Source: Tamarix chinensis
Lineage: Eukaryota > Streptophyta > Magnoliopsida > Caryophyllales > Tamaricaceae
Reading direction: 5' to 3'
NCBI GenBank assembly: GCA_030549775.1
Contig: CM060174.1
Span: forward strand, 26,602,117-26,666,116
Length of the DNA stretch: 64,000 bases
The notes beneath the pieces are model-generated. The model ran no database searches. It saw only the letters and a list, made by a program, of their open reading frames with translations, and had not been told where the DNA came from. The stretch's first letter is position 1. The number at the start of each line of letters is the position of its first letter. Shown piece by piece: positions 48,617 through 61,102 of the stretch. A program made the position numbers and the translations under genes.

Positions 48617-50760
48617 ACCCTAATCACCCGTTCTATTGACATCTCTTTTAACCACTAAAAATATATATCTAGATTTCACTTTCTACCTCTGCACTTCAAT
48701 CCTTGGTCGAATTCCCTTCACTCTTCAGATCCTTTCTCTAGCACCCTCTTATTTTAATTATTAATCAAGAAAGAGTTAGATTTAAGAAAAAGGTTGAGTG
48801 GTTCAGTTTAGTTATCCTATATTTTTCCTTTGGGTTTGGTATGTTCATTCTTTGAATTCTATTTCAACTTCAAATTTATAAAAGTTATGCATGAACTTTT
48901 GAGTTAAAACTTATTATTTTTAAGGTTTTAAAAGTTGAGGATTTCACAGGTTGAGATTTCTTGTTTAAGGAAAGTTTTGCTTGCATTAAGTAAATTATTA
49001 TTGCTCCTAAAATGGGTTATGAGTAATCTTGCTTGATACGAAAATCTTTAAGTTGATACTATATGTTGGCATGAATATATAACTTACAGAACTAGATTTG
49101 GATGGTTAGATTGTGTATTTTGAGTGAAAAGCATGAATCTTGAGAAAAATTGGGCTATGATGATTAATATTGAGATGTGCAATTAAAGTAAGCTAAAAAT
49201 GTGCCATGTGATGTTAGAACATATTCCAAGGTGTTATGATAAGGATTTATAAGCATGATCTATATAAAAATGACTGTTTGGTGCTATTGTAGGGTAAACT
49301 AATTGATGAGTTAGGTCAAATGAATCAAATAATTTGGTTAAACCGATTGAATGGTTACTAAAGTAGTTGATCAATTGACTTAACCCATCTACTTGCAAGC
49401 TTATAGGGACCTTGATCTTGCTCTCTACTTAAAACCATTGACCGGTTGGATAGGATTGATCGATTGGTCTATGAACAGTTGATTGGTTGTCTAAAATAAT
49501 CAAATGGTTTGAGAAAAAGAATGGTTTGGTCAAGCCAAATTGATCGATTGGTTGGCTTAAACTGATCATGTGGTTGGTGCAACTGATTGATTGGTTCTAC
49601 TAGTTTGTGTGATTCTATTCCTTTTAGTTTGGTTGTGCTTTGAGGCTATGCATGGGATTATTTAAGGGATAAAATATAGGTATTATCATGAATTAATGAC
49701 TTAATGAATGGATTAAATACACCATGATTTATGGCTTACTTAATGATTATTATAAAGGCTTAATGATGGTTTTGAGAAAAAGAGTAATAAATCATGCCAT
49801 GTGCTTGAATGAAATGATATAATGGGAAATATTAACATTGAACAATTATAAATGGAAACCCCACACGAGTGCGGGAGGAAATGGACTAATATGGAAGAAA
49901 TATGTGAATGTATTGCTTACTTTTTGTGTGGGCCTTGTGTGATCACTTAACCTTATGAATAATGTACTAATCATGTAAAGCGAAAGACAATCAAGCAGTG
50001 TATGGTATTGGGTTACTCGATCCTTGATTAGCTACTAGGGGTTAGTATGCCTTTAGGCATTTATTGATGCCTTTGGGATTTACCTTCGAGCAGAATCCTA
50101 ATAGATCCTGGTAACTTACCCACTTTAGACACTGGTGCTGTACAAGGGGGTATTAATATAGAATAGTTTGGTTACCTAGGTGGTTGGCTTCGGCTTGGAC
50201 TTATGCCCCTTGATTTGGATATGCTTCTATGGTATGTGTGAACATGGGATGGTGCACAATCTGTCACTTGATGATGAATTATTGGATAATGATGGGTACA
50301 AATGGTTTGGATGATAATAATCATAACATTTGGAATAGATACTTGGATAATAGCTTGAATGAATAATTGGATGATAATTGGAATAATCAAACATATACTA
50401 ACCTGTATAAATATATGGAGAATGAAATTGTATAACCTCATCGATTAAGTAAGTTGGAAAATAAACCCTAGTGCTCATCTGGATAATCTATTTAGTATGT
50501 GTGTGTGATTATTTATGATATTGTACTATGACAATAAGCATAATACATTTTGAGTTGCCTAAGTTATGCATGATAGTAAATCTTAATCCACTACCTAATT
50601 CTGATAGAGTGGATACACTTACTTATATGGCTTTAACATGGCGTATGTTGAGTATGATATCCATGTTATGATAGAATCTTATATGCTTATGACTTTTGTT
50701 GAGGAGGTAGTTTGGTTTACTTAGTATATAGTATACTGATGTGCTCATTTTCTCGGTCAC

Positions 50761-50780
50761 CTGCTCACTCCCAAGAGCAG
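50761..50780 (+). promoter_or_regulatory. Conserved stem-loop CTGCTC-N8-GAGCAG near the 3' end of the LTR (E1 copy)
   Basis: A 6-bp perfect stem with an eight-base loop ACTCCCAA. The same hairpin occurs at 6763-6782 (P2), at 4386-4403 (P1, 5-bp stem), and weakly in E3 near 57673. It is one of the few features shared across the different subfamilies. Function unknown; an RNA 3'-end or packaging role is only a guess. Confidence 0.5.
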
Positions 50781-51064
50781 AGGGCCATGTGTAGGTTTTT
50801 GGGGATGGCCATTAGTGAGCCTACCTTAGCTTGGATTCAAGGCTTGAAAGCATAGACATCCAAAGGTTTTTGTGCTATTTGTGATGGACTATGGTTTTGG
50901 GGTCATGTCCTAATCTTGTTTTCTATTAATATTGTAATACCCCATCCCTAAATCCTTTAAAATGTGTTTAAAACTATGTTTATATAAAATAAATTAGATT
51001 TAATTTTGGAATGGGCTTGAAATTATAATAAAAATGTAAATTTTAGGCATACCAATTTACTTAT

Positions 51065-52830
51065 TTACATAACTGATTGACTGGTGCATTGAGGTATTAA
51101 CATTCTTGTTCTCAACAAACTAGTTGATTGGTTTGCCCAAACCCATTGACCGGTTGTCCTATGATTTTAAATCCATTTCTAATTTTGATTTAAAATTTTC
51201 TCTAATGTTTATTAAAACTTATGTTTAGAGTCAAACTATACTAATAATCATGTTTTAGTGCTCTAGGAATATTTTTATATTATTTAAATCATTATATAAT
51301 TTTAATTAGGAATTTTTTTCCAAAGAAGTACTTTTGAAGCAAGACTCACCTTCTCTCTTCTCCCTCATCCATCCTTGTCTCTTCTAGTAGTTAGGGTGTG
51401 AGATTGACTTTGTGTAATATCTCCTGACTTACTAACCCATTGCCATTCTCATTTCTAATTGCACCCAACCTCCATCACCCCATCAAGTCAGCGCTCACTT
51501 CTTAGTTGCCCACACTTAACCTTATCAGTCTCATCTCCCTCTCTCCTATGAATTTTGACCTAGCCTTACCTCTATACCTTTCATTTCTGATCCATTTTCA
51601 TTCCTGAATTATTTTTATTTCTTTCTTCTCCCTTTTCTTGGAGGAAAACATCCCAAGTGTTGAACATCTCTTCATTTTCCCTCTTCTCCTCTCTACTGAG
51701 ATAAACAAAGACTCTAGTTTTCCCCTTTCTTTGTGTGATCATTGTGTTCCTTTTTCTTCTTTTAATATTGGTTTTAGTTCTCTCTTTCTTTCCTTAAGGA
51801 AGAAAGAATTAAGGTTGAGAAAGGTTGAAGATTTCAAATATTCCTTGACACCCCATTTTTGAGAAAAAGGTGGTGTTTTGTGTTCTTCTTATTATGATTT
51901 TCCTTTGATCTTAATAAAGCTTTGAAATTTGATTTTTAATTGTTTTAAATTTGATTCTCTTAAGAATCAAGGTTCTACTAGATAGTTGTCAAGTAGGAGC
52001 TTTTATACCAGAAGAATTGCTTCAAGGTAAAGTATTTTTTATCTTTAACAGAAATAGGATTCTATGGTATATTGAGGTTACATGGGTTTGGTGTATATGT
52101 GAGTAGGATCCAATTTGTATTCTATCATCTAGTTATGTGGCATAATTATTCCTAAAATAGTATGGATGGAATTCTCTGATTTAGAGCATAAGTTTGCCAT
52201 TTGTGCATAATTCGTTTGTTTATGTACATTACCATGTGTCCATGTCATTTTATGTGTGAAACATGTATTTTTATGCGTTTTATGACATAGAAGCATGCTA
52301 GGATTAATATGGTAAAGTGTGTTAAAGTTTGGTGCATGTATTGCAAGTCTGGGTAGTTTTTTACCTGGACTAATCAATCGGTTCCTCGAACCCATCGACT
52401 AGTTATGCAAGCAGTTGAACGGTTTGATGTTTTGGATTGGTTGGTCAAGCAATCAGTTGATTGATTTGAGAAATCAGTTGACTGGTTATGATGAAATATT
52501 GATTAGTTAGTTAAATACATTGACTAATTTCTTTATAGATCACAATGGTTTGGTCTTTACTTAGACCCATTGACCAGTTGGACTGAACCAGTCGATTAGT
52601 TTCTATGAACAATCAATCTGTTGGTCAAAGCCATCGGCTGGTTTCTCCATAGGACAAAATAGGTTGGTCCATGCTTAGACCCATCAACTGATTGGACCAA
52701 ACCCATCAACTGGTTCCCATAAATAGTCAATTGGTGAGGCCAACCAGTGAATTGGTTCTCTAGTATTGCTTTGGTTTAGGTATGGTACGACCATACCAAT
52801 CAACTGGTCTTAGGGACTGATAGACTAGTC
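51065..52830 (+). repeat. CGATTGGTT-type motif arrays in E2
   Basis: Two clusters (51065-51150 and 52370-52830) of loosely repeated phrases such as AACCGATTGATTGGTT and CCATTGACCAGTTGGA with variable spacing of about 20-40 bp. Equivalent clusters at equivalent distances from the element start occur in E1 (47995-48145, 49310-49605), E0 (46300-46615, 59110-59225, reversed) and E-out (59345-59640, 60805-60870, reversed). Confidence 0.75.
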
Positions 52831-54990
52831 GCTGAATGCTGCTTGGCTTGTTTATATATTATTGTGTTTCTCTTGATCCTTTTGTGTTGATACCTCCATG
52901 TATTTACAATATTTAAATTATGATTTCAACTATGATTACCCTGATTTAATAAGAATCACCATGATAATATTTAAGACTTAAATTTGGTTAAGTTTGGTGT
53001 CATCTCTAGACACCCAATTGGTGGCTTTTATTCATTGTGATGTGTTTGGTGTTAGCACTTGAAAACACCCAAATGGTGACTTTTATGCCTTGTGATGTGT
53101 TTGGTATTATGACTTAGACACACCTAATTTGGCTAAAGAGTAGGATTTAATTGAGTTTGGTATTGTCACTTGGAAGCACCCATTTGGTTATGTGTGGATT
53201 TTATTGAGATGTGTGATATTACTTGAAAATACATATAATAATGGTATAAGATTTCATTTGAGCCTTTTTCTCCAGCTCTTGGGGTAGTTGTTGGGAGTTA
53301 GTGGGCAGGTTGCCCTATGGTTATTTTTTTCAGTCAGTGTGAATTTACTTCTCTACCAGGTTATGGTCAATAAGGGGTATGCACATATCTTTTAGGTATA
53401 GGATTATAATATGGCAGGTTGATATGATATTTGTGTCTAATCCTGGTGCGTAAGGTATCCTGGTACAAGCCCCCTAGCATTTTATATTATCCATTGCTTA
53501 GACGAGTGCGGTAGCCCAACTTTTTAGCCCTTGCAACAGGGATATTCAAGGTGTTGTGGATGAGATATCCTAGTACAAGCCTCCTTATTTTAATTCAACC
53601 ATGTGTGGTGGGTGTGGTGTCTTGATCTATGGTAGGTGCAATCAATGTGTGGTGGGTGTGGTTTTACCGAAGAAAAGCCCCTTCGATGTATCCTGATCTA
53701 GTTTGGTGGGTGTAGTATCCCATTGTGATTATTTATGCTGCCATGACTTTTATTCATGATGTAGAATTGGGTGCTGCCGAATGAACTATCTTATTAACCG
53801 GAATTTGTGTGGTCAATAAAGGAAGAATACTAATATGGTTTATAATGTATGGATTGCGATGTATTTACTATCCTTACTCTTTTATGATTTTCATACAATC
53901 ATGTCTTGTTGTTCTACTACTTGAGATTAAATGTTGAGCGGTACCAATATGATATCACCCTATTGTTGTGTGACTTCAATGTGCTGCATGAGCCATACTA
54001 TGTTTTAGGTAGTATGTTATACCAGTACTTCATTGTACTAAAGCTACACTTGTGTGGTCACTATGATGGTCCAGCTTCTAGTCCGAGGAGTAGAGAACGA
54101 TTTGCATGGTTATGTGTAATACCCAAAAACCTTAATTTACGAATTAATAATAAAATAGGGGTTAATAGGTGAGATCAATTAAATATAAAATTTTTAATAA
54201 AATAATATTTGTTATAATGGAAGTAATTAAGACAAAAAAGAGGGAAATAATATAGGAATTAAATTAGTGACGGTTAAGGTAATTTGTTAACTAAAGTGGA
54301 ATTTAGGAAGATTTAACAAAAATTTCTAAATTAATATAAAAAGGAAATTTAATTATTTATTTTTACTAATTTTATTATTATCAAAAATTTAGAAAAAAAA
54401 AAATCGAAAACCTCCAACCACCTCATTTTTCTTTTCCTTTTCCCCTCTTTTCTTCCTTTTTTCCCCCTTTTCCCTTTTCTCCTTTTTTCTTCTTTCTCCT
54501 CTCCTCCTACTAGTCCGAGCCTCGCCAACACGGCCCAACTCCTTCCCTCCCATTCTCTCCTTCTTTTCCCTTGCATAGCCTAGCCCACCTTTCATTTTTT
54601 CTTCTCTCCACCTCATGTTGTCAGTGCTTGCCCGTCCTTCCCCTTTTATCCCTGCCCTTTTTCCTATTTTCTCCTTCTACCCCCATCTCCTACCTGCCCT
54701 CGATTGCTGGTGTGCATGGCTGCAAAGCAGCCATGGATCCCATTTCTCCCTCTCTTTCCCCTTGACCTAACCTATAGGGCATGCAACTAACACTGCCTTA
54801 CATTAGTCCCCTCCCCTCTACAACCCTGAAACCCTCACCAACCCTCCCCATACCTTGCCAAAACCACCTCTGCCCCTACCCCCCTACAAACTTGCATGCT
54901 TGTACCAGTCTACCACCACTGGCCGGTGGCCTCCTACCCCTCCTACTCCCTTGTCCTCATCCTCCCTCATCTTCTTCTCTTCCCCATGCC

Positions 54991-54998
54991 TATAAATA
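54991..54998 (+). promoter_or_regulatory. TATA box of E3
   Basis: TATAAATA followed by CCCC at the 3' side of the C/T-rich block, conserved in P4 (12569-12576). Likely the LTR transcription start region. Confidence 0.6.
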
Positions 54999-57144
54999 CC
55001 CCAACCATCTTCCTCATTCCTCTCCTTTTTCTCTACCCAGAAAATTCCCAAAATTACCATTGCCGCATCGTCAGATGTTGTCCCAACTACCACTGTGCAT
55101 CTTCGCTGTCCAAACCACCACCCAACCTCTTCCTTGTGCTACCCTCCAACAAATCAGACCACTCCCTACCCCTAACTCTCCTTACACAAATTACCTTACT
55201 CTTGTAAAGTAGGCATCTTGAGCTTCCCTTTGCACCCTATTGCCACCCCCTTTTCCACCCTACACTGCTTCCTTTGCCACAACCACCACCCCCACTACCT
55301 CCCTCTCAACCCAACAAACCTTCCCCTACCTCCCCATACCCTTCATTTCCCCTTTCTACCCCTTCCTCCTCCTTCCTTCTCCTCCACCTTTGTCCACCTG
55401 CGCCACTACCACCGCCCTACTACGTTGCCACTACCACTTCAAGCCTCCTGGTCGAGGAAACCTACTACCTCACAACCACCACCTTCCTTTCTCTCGTCCA
55501 ACCCCAAATCTTAACTTTTTCAAGTCATCACCACTCCTACTGCTGCTGTCGTATGTTGACTCTACCGCCACCCTAGCTGCCACTCCACTTCTGGTTGTAT
55601 CCTAACCCTTGCTATCACTTAAATACAAATTATTTTATATAACTAATATTTTTAGCCTTATTATTATTATTACTATTCTATCATCATCATCATCATTATT
55701 ACTACTATTAATGTTATTATGGTTATTATTGCCACTAATATTATTATTGGTCTCTTTAATATTACTAACCTTATTAATATTATGAATACTATCATTATTA
55801 TTATTAGTTTCTTACTAAAAATTAATTAGTGGACAATGAAAGGAATGAAAAGGAAGTTAACACTAGTGTTCCACTCTTATAGGTGAACCAAACCCATCAC
55901 CTAAGGAGGTGTAGGAGTCGTGCTCCAAGCCCGATATCGATCTAGGTAAGAATATGGTTAAGGCTAACTTGTGTGTTATGTATTTATGTGTGTTTGGTTA
56001 TATATTTGTATCCTATGTAGTTATGGATTATATGCTCGTAGAACAGCTTGCTAAGCTTGGAGCTAAAGTAAGTTGTATATGTGTTAAGGCATGTGTAATA
56101 TGGTGATATGACTTGTATTTGTGTTGTGCCTTTTGTATTGTTTCCCTATATGACATGCATGCTTGGAGTCCTTAAGTTGTATGATGAGGTTGTGGGGAGA
56201 TAAAAGAAGTAAAGAAAGTGGAGTGGTAAGAGGGAAGTGAGAAAATCCTAAGTGCCTTATGACCTATGGGTGGACAAATAAAAGGATAATATGAATATAA
56301 AAGGAGAATGGAATAAATCTTGAATGTAAAGTGTAAGGCTTGCATAGGGTGATTAGTCTTTGCATGGGGGTAACGTTTACGTGGAAAAAGGTGACTTGAG
56401 GGCTAAGAAAGGTGAGAGAAGAGCAGTTTGGGTGATTGGAGTCCATGAGTGAAACATAGCACGTAAGTTGGTATAAGGGTGCATGGGGGATTTGACTAGG
56501 GTCAGTGAGAAAGACCCTAAGTCGGGGAAGTGTGTGGGGGGAAGAGTTGATGGTAAGTAGTTGGAGTGTGGGTTGATATTGGAAGGGTATCACATGGAGG
56601 GGGAAATGAGTCAAGTGGAAAAGGCAAATGTTGTGTGAGTGTGATGAGGGGATGACATACAATAAAGGAGAGGTGCTAGGGTTTGGGGTGGCCAACTAGG
56701 GTTTTTGTGGCCACATATGAAGGATGGGAAGTAAGGTTGTGATGTTGGGTGTGGATCGAGTGGAGTGATGAGTTGGAAGCAAAGGGAATATGGGTCGTGT
56801 ATGATAGGGAGAGCTTAGGATACATAGGCTAGATTAGGGTTTCTGAGGGAAAACCCTAGAGGGCAATGGTGAGTTAAACTAGAGATATGGGAAAGTGGGC
56901 TTTCACCCACGTACATAGAATTCTAGGTTGTCATGGTGAGTAAGGGAAAGTTGGGAAAGATATCTGGGAGTTCTAGGATGCATAAAAGTTCCAAGATATA
57001 GGAGTGGGAATTTTAGGAGAGTAGGTGTGAAAGGAGTGTGAATGGGAAGTCTAGTGGGCATGTATGTCTAGTGGGGAAGAATCTGTTGAATAAGACATGG
57101 GTAAGACACTAACAAATTCAAGTAAAAGATTATTAAGTCAGGCC

Positions 57145-57490
57145 CAGACCGGTTTACCAACGATAATAGTAGCTAGATTCCTTGTACCCTAGAGACCATT
57201 CCATCGGTGAATAATAGTGGCCAGGTGCGTTCTGTCCTAGATGTTTTTGGTCCACTAGCTATAATAGTGGGGGATCTTAAGCTCAGTAAACTAAACTTAA
57301 TGATAATAAGCTATGGAAAAAAATACTAATTACTTGTAGTGGAACACCATGAGAGTTGGGGCCAGATTGGTCCACCGATGATAGTAGTGGCCAGGTTCTT
57401 TGTGCCCTAGAGACCGTTTCACCGGAAAATAATAGTGGCCAAGAGTATTCTATCCTAGATGTTTTTAGTCTACCATCTATAATAGTGGGG
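57145..57490 (+). repeat. 55-bp array in E3
   Basis: Units such as GACCGGTTTACCAACGATAA and CACCGGAAAATAATAGTGG in two blocks of about three, split by a spacer containing GAGCTCAATAAACC-like sequence (about 57270-57350). Same organisation as the other copies. Confidence 0.8.
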
Positions 57491-60400
57491 TTCCTGTACT
57501 CATATGGAACTAAATCGAGAATTGTGTGAAAATAAAAATATGGCAAGAGATCTAATGATTATGTTTAACCGAGCTGATTCACTACTTGTATTCTCTGTCA
57601 TTTATGTATGGCCTTAACTATATGTTTACCTTGCTTAGTACGTAGCGTACTAATCACCTATTTGATGGGTGGTTCTCATTTCCACGAGTAGTGATCCCTT
57701 TTGAGTTGGTGAAGGTAGGAGATGCTGCATTTGATGACTTCAATGCAATCGATGCTTGGGCAAGGCTAAGTGATGGCCTGTTGGACCTAGCATGGGGCTT
57801 AAAAGAGTGTTGTACGTACTCACCTATTTCTATTTTTATCATCGTTTGGTGATCGTTCTATTTTACCCATAGGGGCTTGACACCGTACTAGTTTTCTATT
57901 TCTATAATGACTCTTACATCATGCACTCTATTTTTAATTATGAATTATTAGAAACCTTGTGGTTTTATGTCCTATATGAATTAATGTCTTTTGAGTTTTC
58001 TAGCCTTGTGGTTGGTATGAGACTAGTCGTGGTTCAGACTTATGCCGATCATGATGGTAGCACCCCTATCTTAGTGTATGGTTTTTTGTACAAATGAAAA
58101 TTTTCATCTGTGAAATTTTGGGGTGTTACATTATGACTTTTAGTTAGAGTATGCTGAGGGTGATGACGTGGGCCATTAGTATGCCATTGGTTGGGGTTGG
58201 AGTTTTATGTCTATACCTAAGAGTTACACTAATCAGTTAGAAGTGTTTTACCCACTATGTTGAGAATTTTTTGTATTTTTGGTTATTTAAACTCTTATCT
58301 TGGTTTTATAATCTATCATATTCATTCTATCTATAACATTAATCTCATCCTTATTATATTCTATTGTCACATTAATTTCATGAACATGTATCCCTTTGAT
58401 CTTGTTTAGTTTTGCCTTGCATAAGACATGAGATAAGTGATGATCACACCTCTCTCATGGTTGATGTGGAATTAACATTCCCTGATTTTGTTTTTCAAAC
58501 GTTCCCACATTATCTTAAAAATAAAATTTTTTGGTTAAAAAACTAGGGGTGTTACAAATATAGCCATAATCATTCTCCCTGTATTTGACTTTGTTGGGGA
58601 CTGTCAAGGTTCTTTTTTGTAAACGATCTTTTAAATGTTTATGTAACTTAAGTTTAATCAATCTATTTTAAATTGGTTACTTTGGTTTTAGACTTGTATC
58701 CAGTATGGGATAGGCGGAGGACATCTATCTTGTGTTAGGTACGACGGTAGCAACCGTTTTTTCTAGATGTGTTTAGTTTTTTTTTGCTTTTGCATTATTT
58801 TAAAATAAAATTTTACGGTAGTGAAAGATGGGGATGTTATAGTTGGTGAGTTAGGGAATGGGTACATAAAGTCAACCACACAATCCAGCTGCTAGAAGAG
58901 AGAGGGATAGATGAGGGTGAAGAAAAAAAGGTGAGGCATGACTCAAAAGTGCTTTTTGAAAAATATAACTAATTAAAATCATAGAATGATCTAAATAGTG
59001 TAAAAATCATCCTAAAACACCAAAATATGCTTATTAGCACAAATAGATTCTAATTAGAAGTTTTTATAAATATTAGAAAGGGATTCGAATCAAAAATAAA
59101 AAATGGAGCCAAAATAGTAGGATAACTATTCGATCGGTTTGACAAAACCAGTTGACAATTTTGTTGAGAACAAAACTATTAATTTTTTAGCATACTATTC
59201 AATCGGTTAGGTGAACCAGTTGATTGATACGTTAGAAATTCACATTTTATTACAAATTCAAGCAATTCTAAAACTAAAACTAATTTATTTAATAACAACA
59301 TAATTTTTAACATATTTTAAAGGATTTTAGGATGAGATATCATAGGTTTGGCCCAATCATTTGATCAGTTTCAACAACTAATTGATTAGTTTGGTCTAAT
59401 CAGTTAATTGGTTTGGGCGACCAGTCAATTGGTTTGGCTCAGTAAAACCTAGGGTTCCCTCAAACTAGTTGATCAATTTGACCAAACCAATTGATTGTCC
59501 AAAGAACAATCGATTATTTCTACAAAACCAGTTAATGTGTTTAAGTAGAGAACAAGACCAAGGTCACCATAGACCTATTGGTCTTTAGGTTGGGTTGATC
59601 AGTCAATAGTTCTAAGGATCAGTCGATCGATTTACCCTCAAACAACACATAATAGGCATTTTTCATGAGCATCATTATAAAAAAACCTACCACATCCAAA
59701 TTAAAACATATACTAGCATCATACTAACACTTTTTAGCTAATAATTTGTTACATGCTCTGCAATTAATCAAATCGACCTAATTCTCTAAAATCATGAATT
59801 TATCTCATAATTCATAATTAATCCACATGCACCAATCTGAAACCAAATTCCTATGCCAACTTTTAGAATTAGGATTTTAAAGATTACACCACATCATGTG
59901 ATTAACTAGGTCACATTTAAGAAGTAAGAATGACTTACTTGGTGCTTTAGCAAATTTTCCCACTCATGAGAAAATATCATCCTAGAAAATTCTCAACTTC
60001 CAGAACCTTACAAATAGAAGTTAAAGCTTGAACAATTCAATGAGAAATTTTATAATTCATAATTCAAATTAGGAAGAAACAACTTACCAAAACTAAGAGG
60101 AAAATATAGAGAATTTGTGCTAAAAAAGTGATTCAACTTCCTCCTAAATTTAACCCTCGCTTGCTTAAAGATAAATAAGAAGGAGCTAGATAAAGGATTA
60201 GAAGAGCGAAAAGAAATGAGATTAAGCTTGAATTTAAGATAAAGAACACAAAGTTAGAGATAATTGGACTTTTTGGTGGATGAAAGAAAAGTGAATGGAA
60301 GGGGTGATTAAGGCTATTTATAGCCAACAAATCAGTACAAGAATGAGTATGGTTAAACACATATAAAAAATGCCTAATTTTTTCCATTTGGATTTGAGAA

Positions 60401-60872
60401 GAATGGGTAGATTTTGTCAACGATAGGATGACCTCCCTTCTAAAGTAGAAATGGTGATTCCGGAGCATTGCAGGTCAAATTTTCCCATAAATGCCAAACA
60501 AAAGAAAGGAAATGAATGATAAATATAGAAGGAATCTCCCAAATAAGAAGAGATAGGTTTGGAGATTGAAGCAACTTTTTTAGAAGTCTGTAGAGGAGAG
60601 AGGTGGAAGAAGACAAAGGTGAGGTTACCCTCTCCTTCAATTGTCCAAATTGAACCCTCAAATTCGTTTGAGGATGAATCTCAATCAAATGAATGGTGAG
60701 AAAGATTAAGAATCTTTAAACAACAATGTAGAATGGGATAATCAAGGTTCCATTTTGGTTTAACAAGTTTTTCCCAAACAATAGAGTTCTAAAAATGTAC
60801 TTAGCATGACAAACCAGTCAATCGATTTTGCCTACCAATTGACTGTTCTATAAACTAGTCGCTTGGTTTTCC

Positions 60873-61102
60873 TAGGGCTAGCCTTGATATTCAGGAGGCC
60901 TTAGGCTAAAAACAAATTGTGGCCCTTGGACAAAGAATTGAACCCTTTACCTACTTTAATAAAAAAAAATCCTTATTCTTATTATTTGACCATCTATGCT
61001 AGCTTAGATGTCCTTATATATATATATATATAAATTTGGGGCCTATATTATTTGGGGGCCTTAGGAACAGGCTTATTATTGTTATACTTAGGGTTGAACC
61101 TA
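60873..61102 (+). mobile_element. hAT-like MITE, copy 1 (left arm of an inversion)
   Basis: 230 bp, starting TAGGGCTAGCC and ending GGGTTGAACCTA. It is about 80% identical to the reverse complement of the copy at 62184-62397. Its own 8-bp flanks do not match each other (GGTTTTCC left, GTGAGGGG right), but they match the flanks of the other copy crosswise. Confidence 0.8.

Larger units (their letters stand above)
54115..58130 (+). mobile_element. E3: innermost long solo-LTR-like element, complete, 4016 bp (TSD TTATG)
   Basis: Starts TGTAATACCC and ends GGGGTGTTACA. Identical flanks TTATG at 54110-54114 and 58131-58135. The equivalent site in E0 (near 43205) is uninterrupted. Layout: AT-rich opening, C/T-rich block (54410-55610), TATA box (TATAAATA, 54991), AAACCCTA-rich middle, two-block 55-bp array (57145-57490) and 3' tail. 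The proline/serine-rich open frames between 54571 and 55605 come from the C/T-rich block and are not genes. No gag, pol or primer-binding site. Confidence 0.9.
50933..58556 (+). mobile_element. E2: long solo-LTR-like element inserted in E1 (TSD AATAT)
   Basis: Parts: 50933-54114 and 58131-58556 (about 3.6 kb). Starts TGTAATACCCCATCCC, ends AGGGGTGTTACA. Identical flanks AATAT at 50928-50932 and 58557-58561. It is the plus-strand sister of E0 and shows the empty sites for the E1, Cassandra and 1.8-kb insertions found in E0. CGATTGGTT arrays at 51065-51150 and 52370-52830. Split by E3. Confidence 0.88.
47840..58841 (+). mobile_element. E1: long solo-LTR-like element inserted in E0
   Basis: Parts: 47840-50932 and 58557-58841 (about 3.4 kb). 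Starts TGTAATACCCC, ends GGGGATGTTATA. The flanks are ATTAG (47835-47839) and GTTGG (58842-58846). The uninterrupted equivalent site in E2 reads GTTAG in reverse, so each flank differs from the ancestral duplication by one base. TATA box at 48609-48616. Two CGATTGGTT arrays. No coding domains. Split by E2. Confidence 0.8.
42773..59344 (-). mobile_element. E0: long solo-LTR-like element inserted in E-out (TSD GGTTT)
   Basis: Parts: 42773-44080, 45893-46811, 47108-47839 and 58842-59344. Ends TGTAACACCCC (left) and a decayed ATATCATA (right). Identical 5-bp flanks GGTTT at 42768-42772 and 59345-59349. It aligns in reverse with E2 along its length. It carries three later insertions: a 1.8-kb solo LTR, a Cassandra LTR, and E1 with everything inside E1. 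Confidence 0.85.
41249..60872 (-). mobile_element. E-out: outermost long solo-LTR-like element, host of the nest
   Basis: Parts: 41249-42772 and 59345-60872. The missing 5' ~250 bp lies inverted at 61932-62183. It aligns in reverse with E1: the CGATTGGTT arrays, a TATA box (reverse of TATAAATA at 60315-60322; E1 equivalent 48609-48616), and the end TATCACATCCTC matching E1's GGGGATGTTATA. The 5-bp flank GGAGT (41244-41248) matches AGAGT, the reverse complement of ACTCT at 61927-61931, at four of five positions. E0 splits it. No coding domains. Confidence 0.75.

Noticed and set aside
54571..55605. Several overlapping 64-143 codon frames rich in Pro, Ser and Leu
   Set aside because: Composition artefacts of the C/T-rich block of E3; three frames are open at once, and none has a recognised domain.
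56264..56695. 143-codon minus-strand frame inside E3
   Set aside because: No domain is visible, and the equivalent stretch of P2 (about 5300-5850) is not open in the same way.
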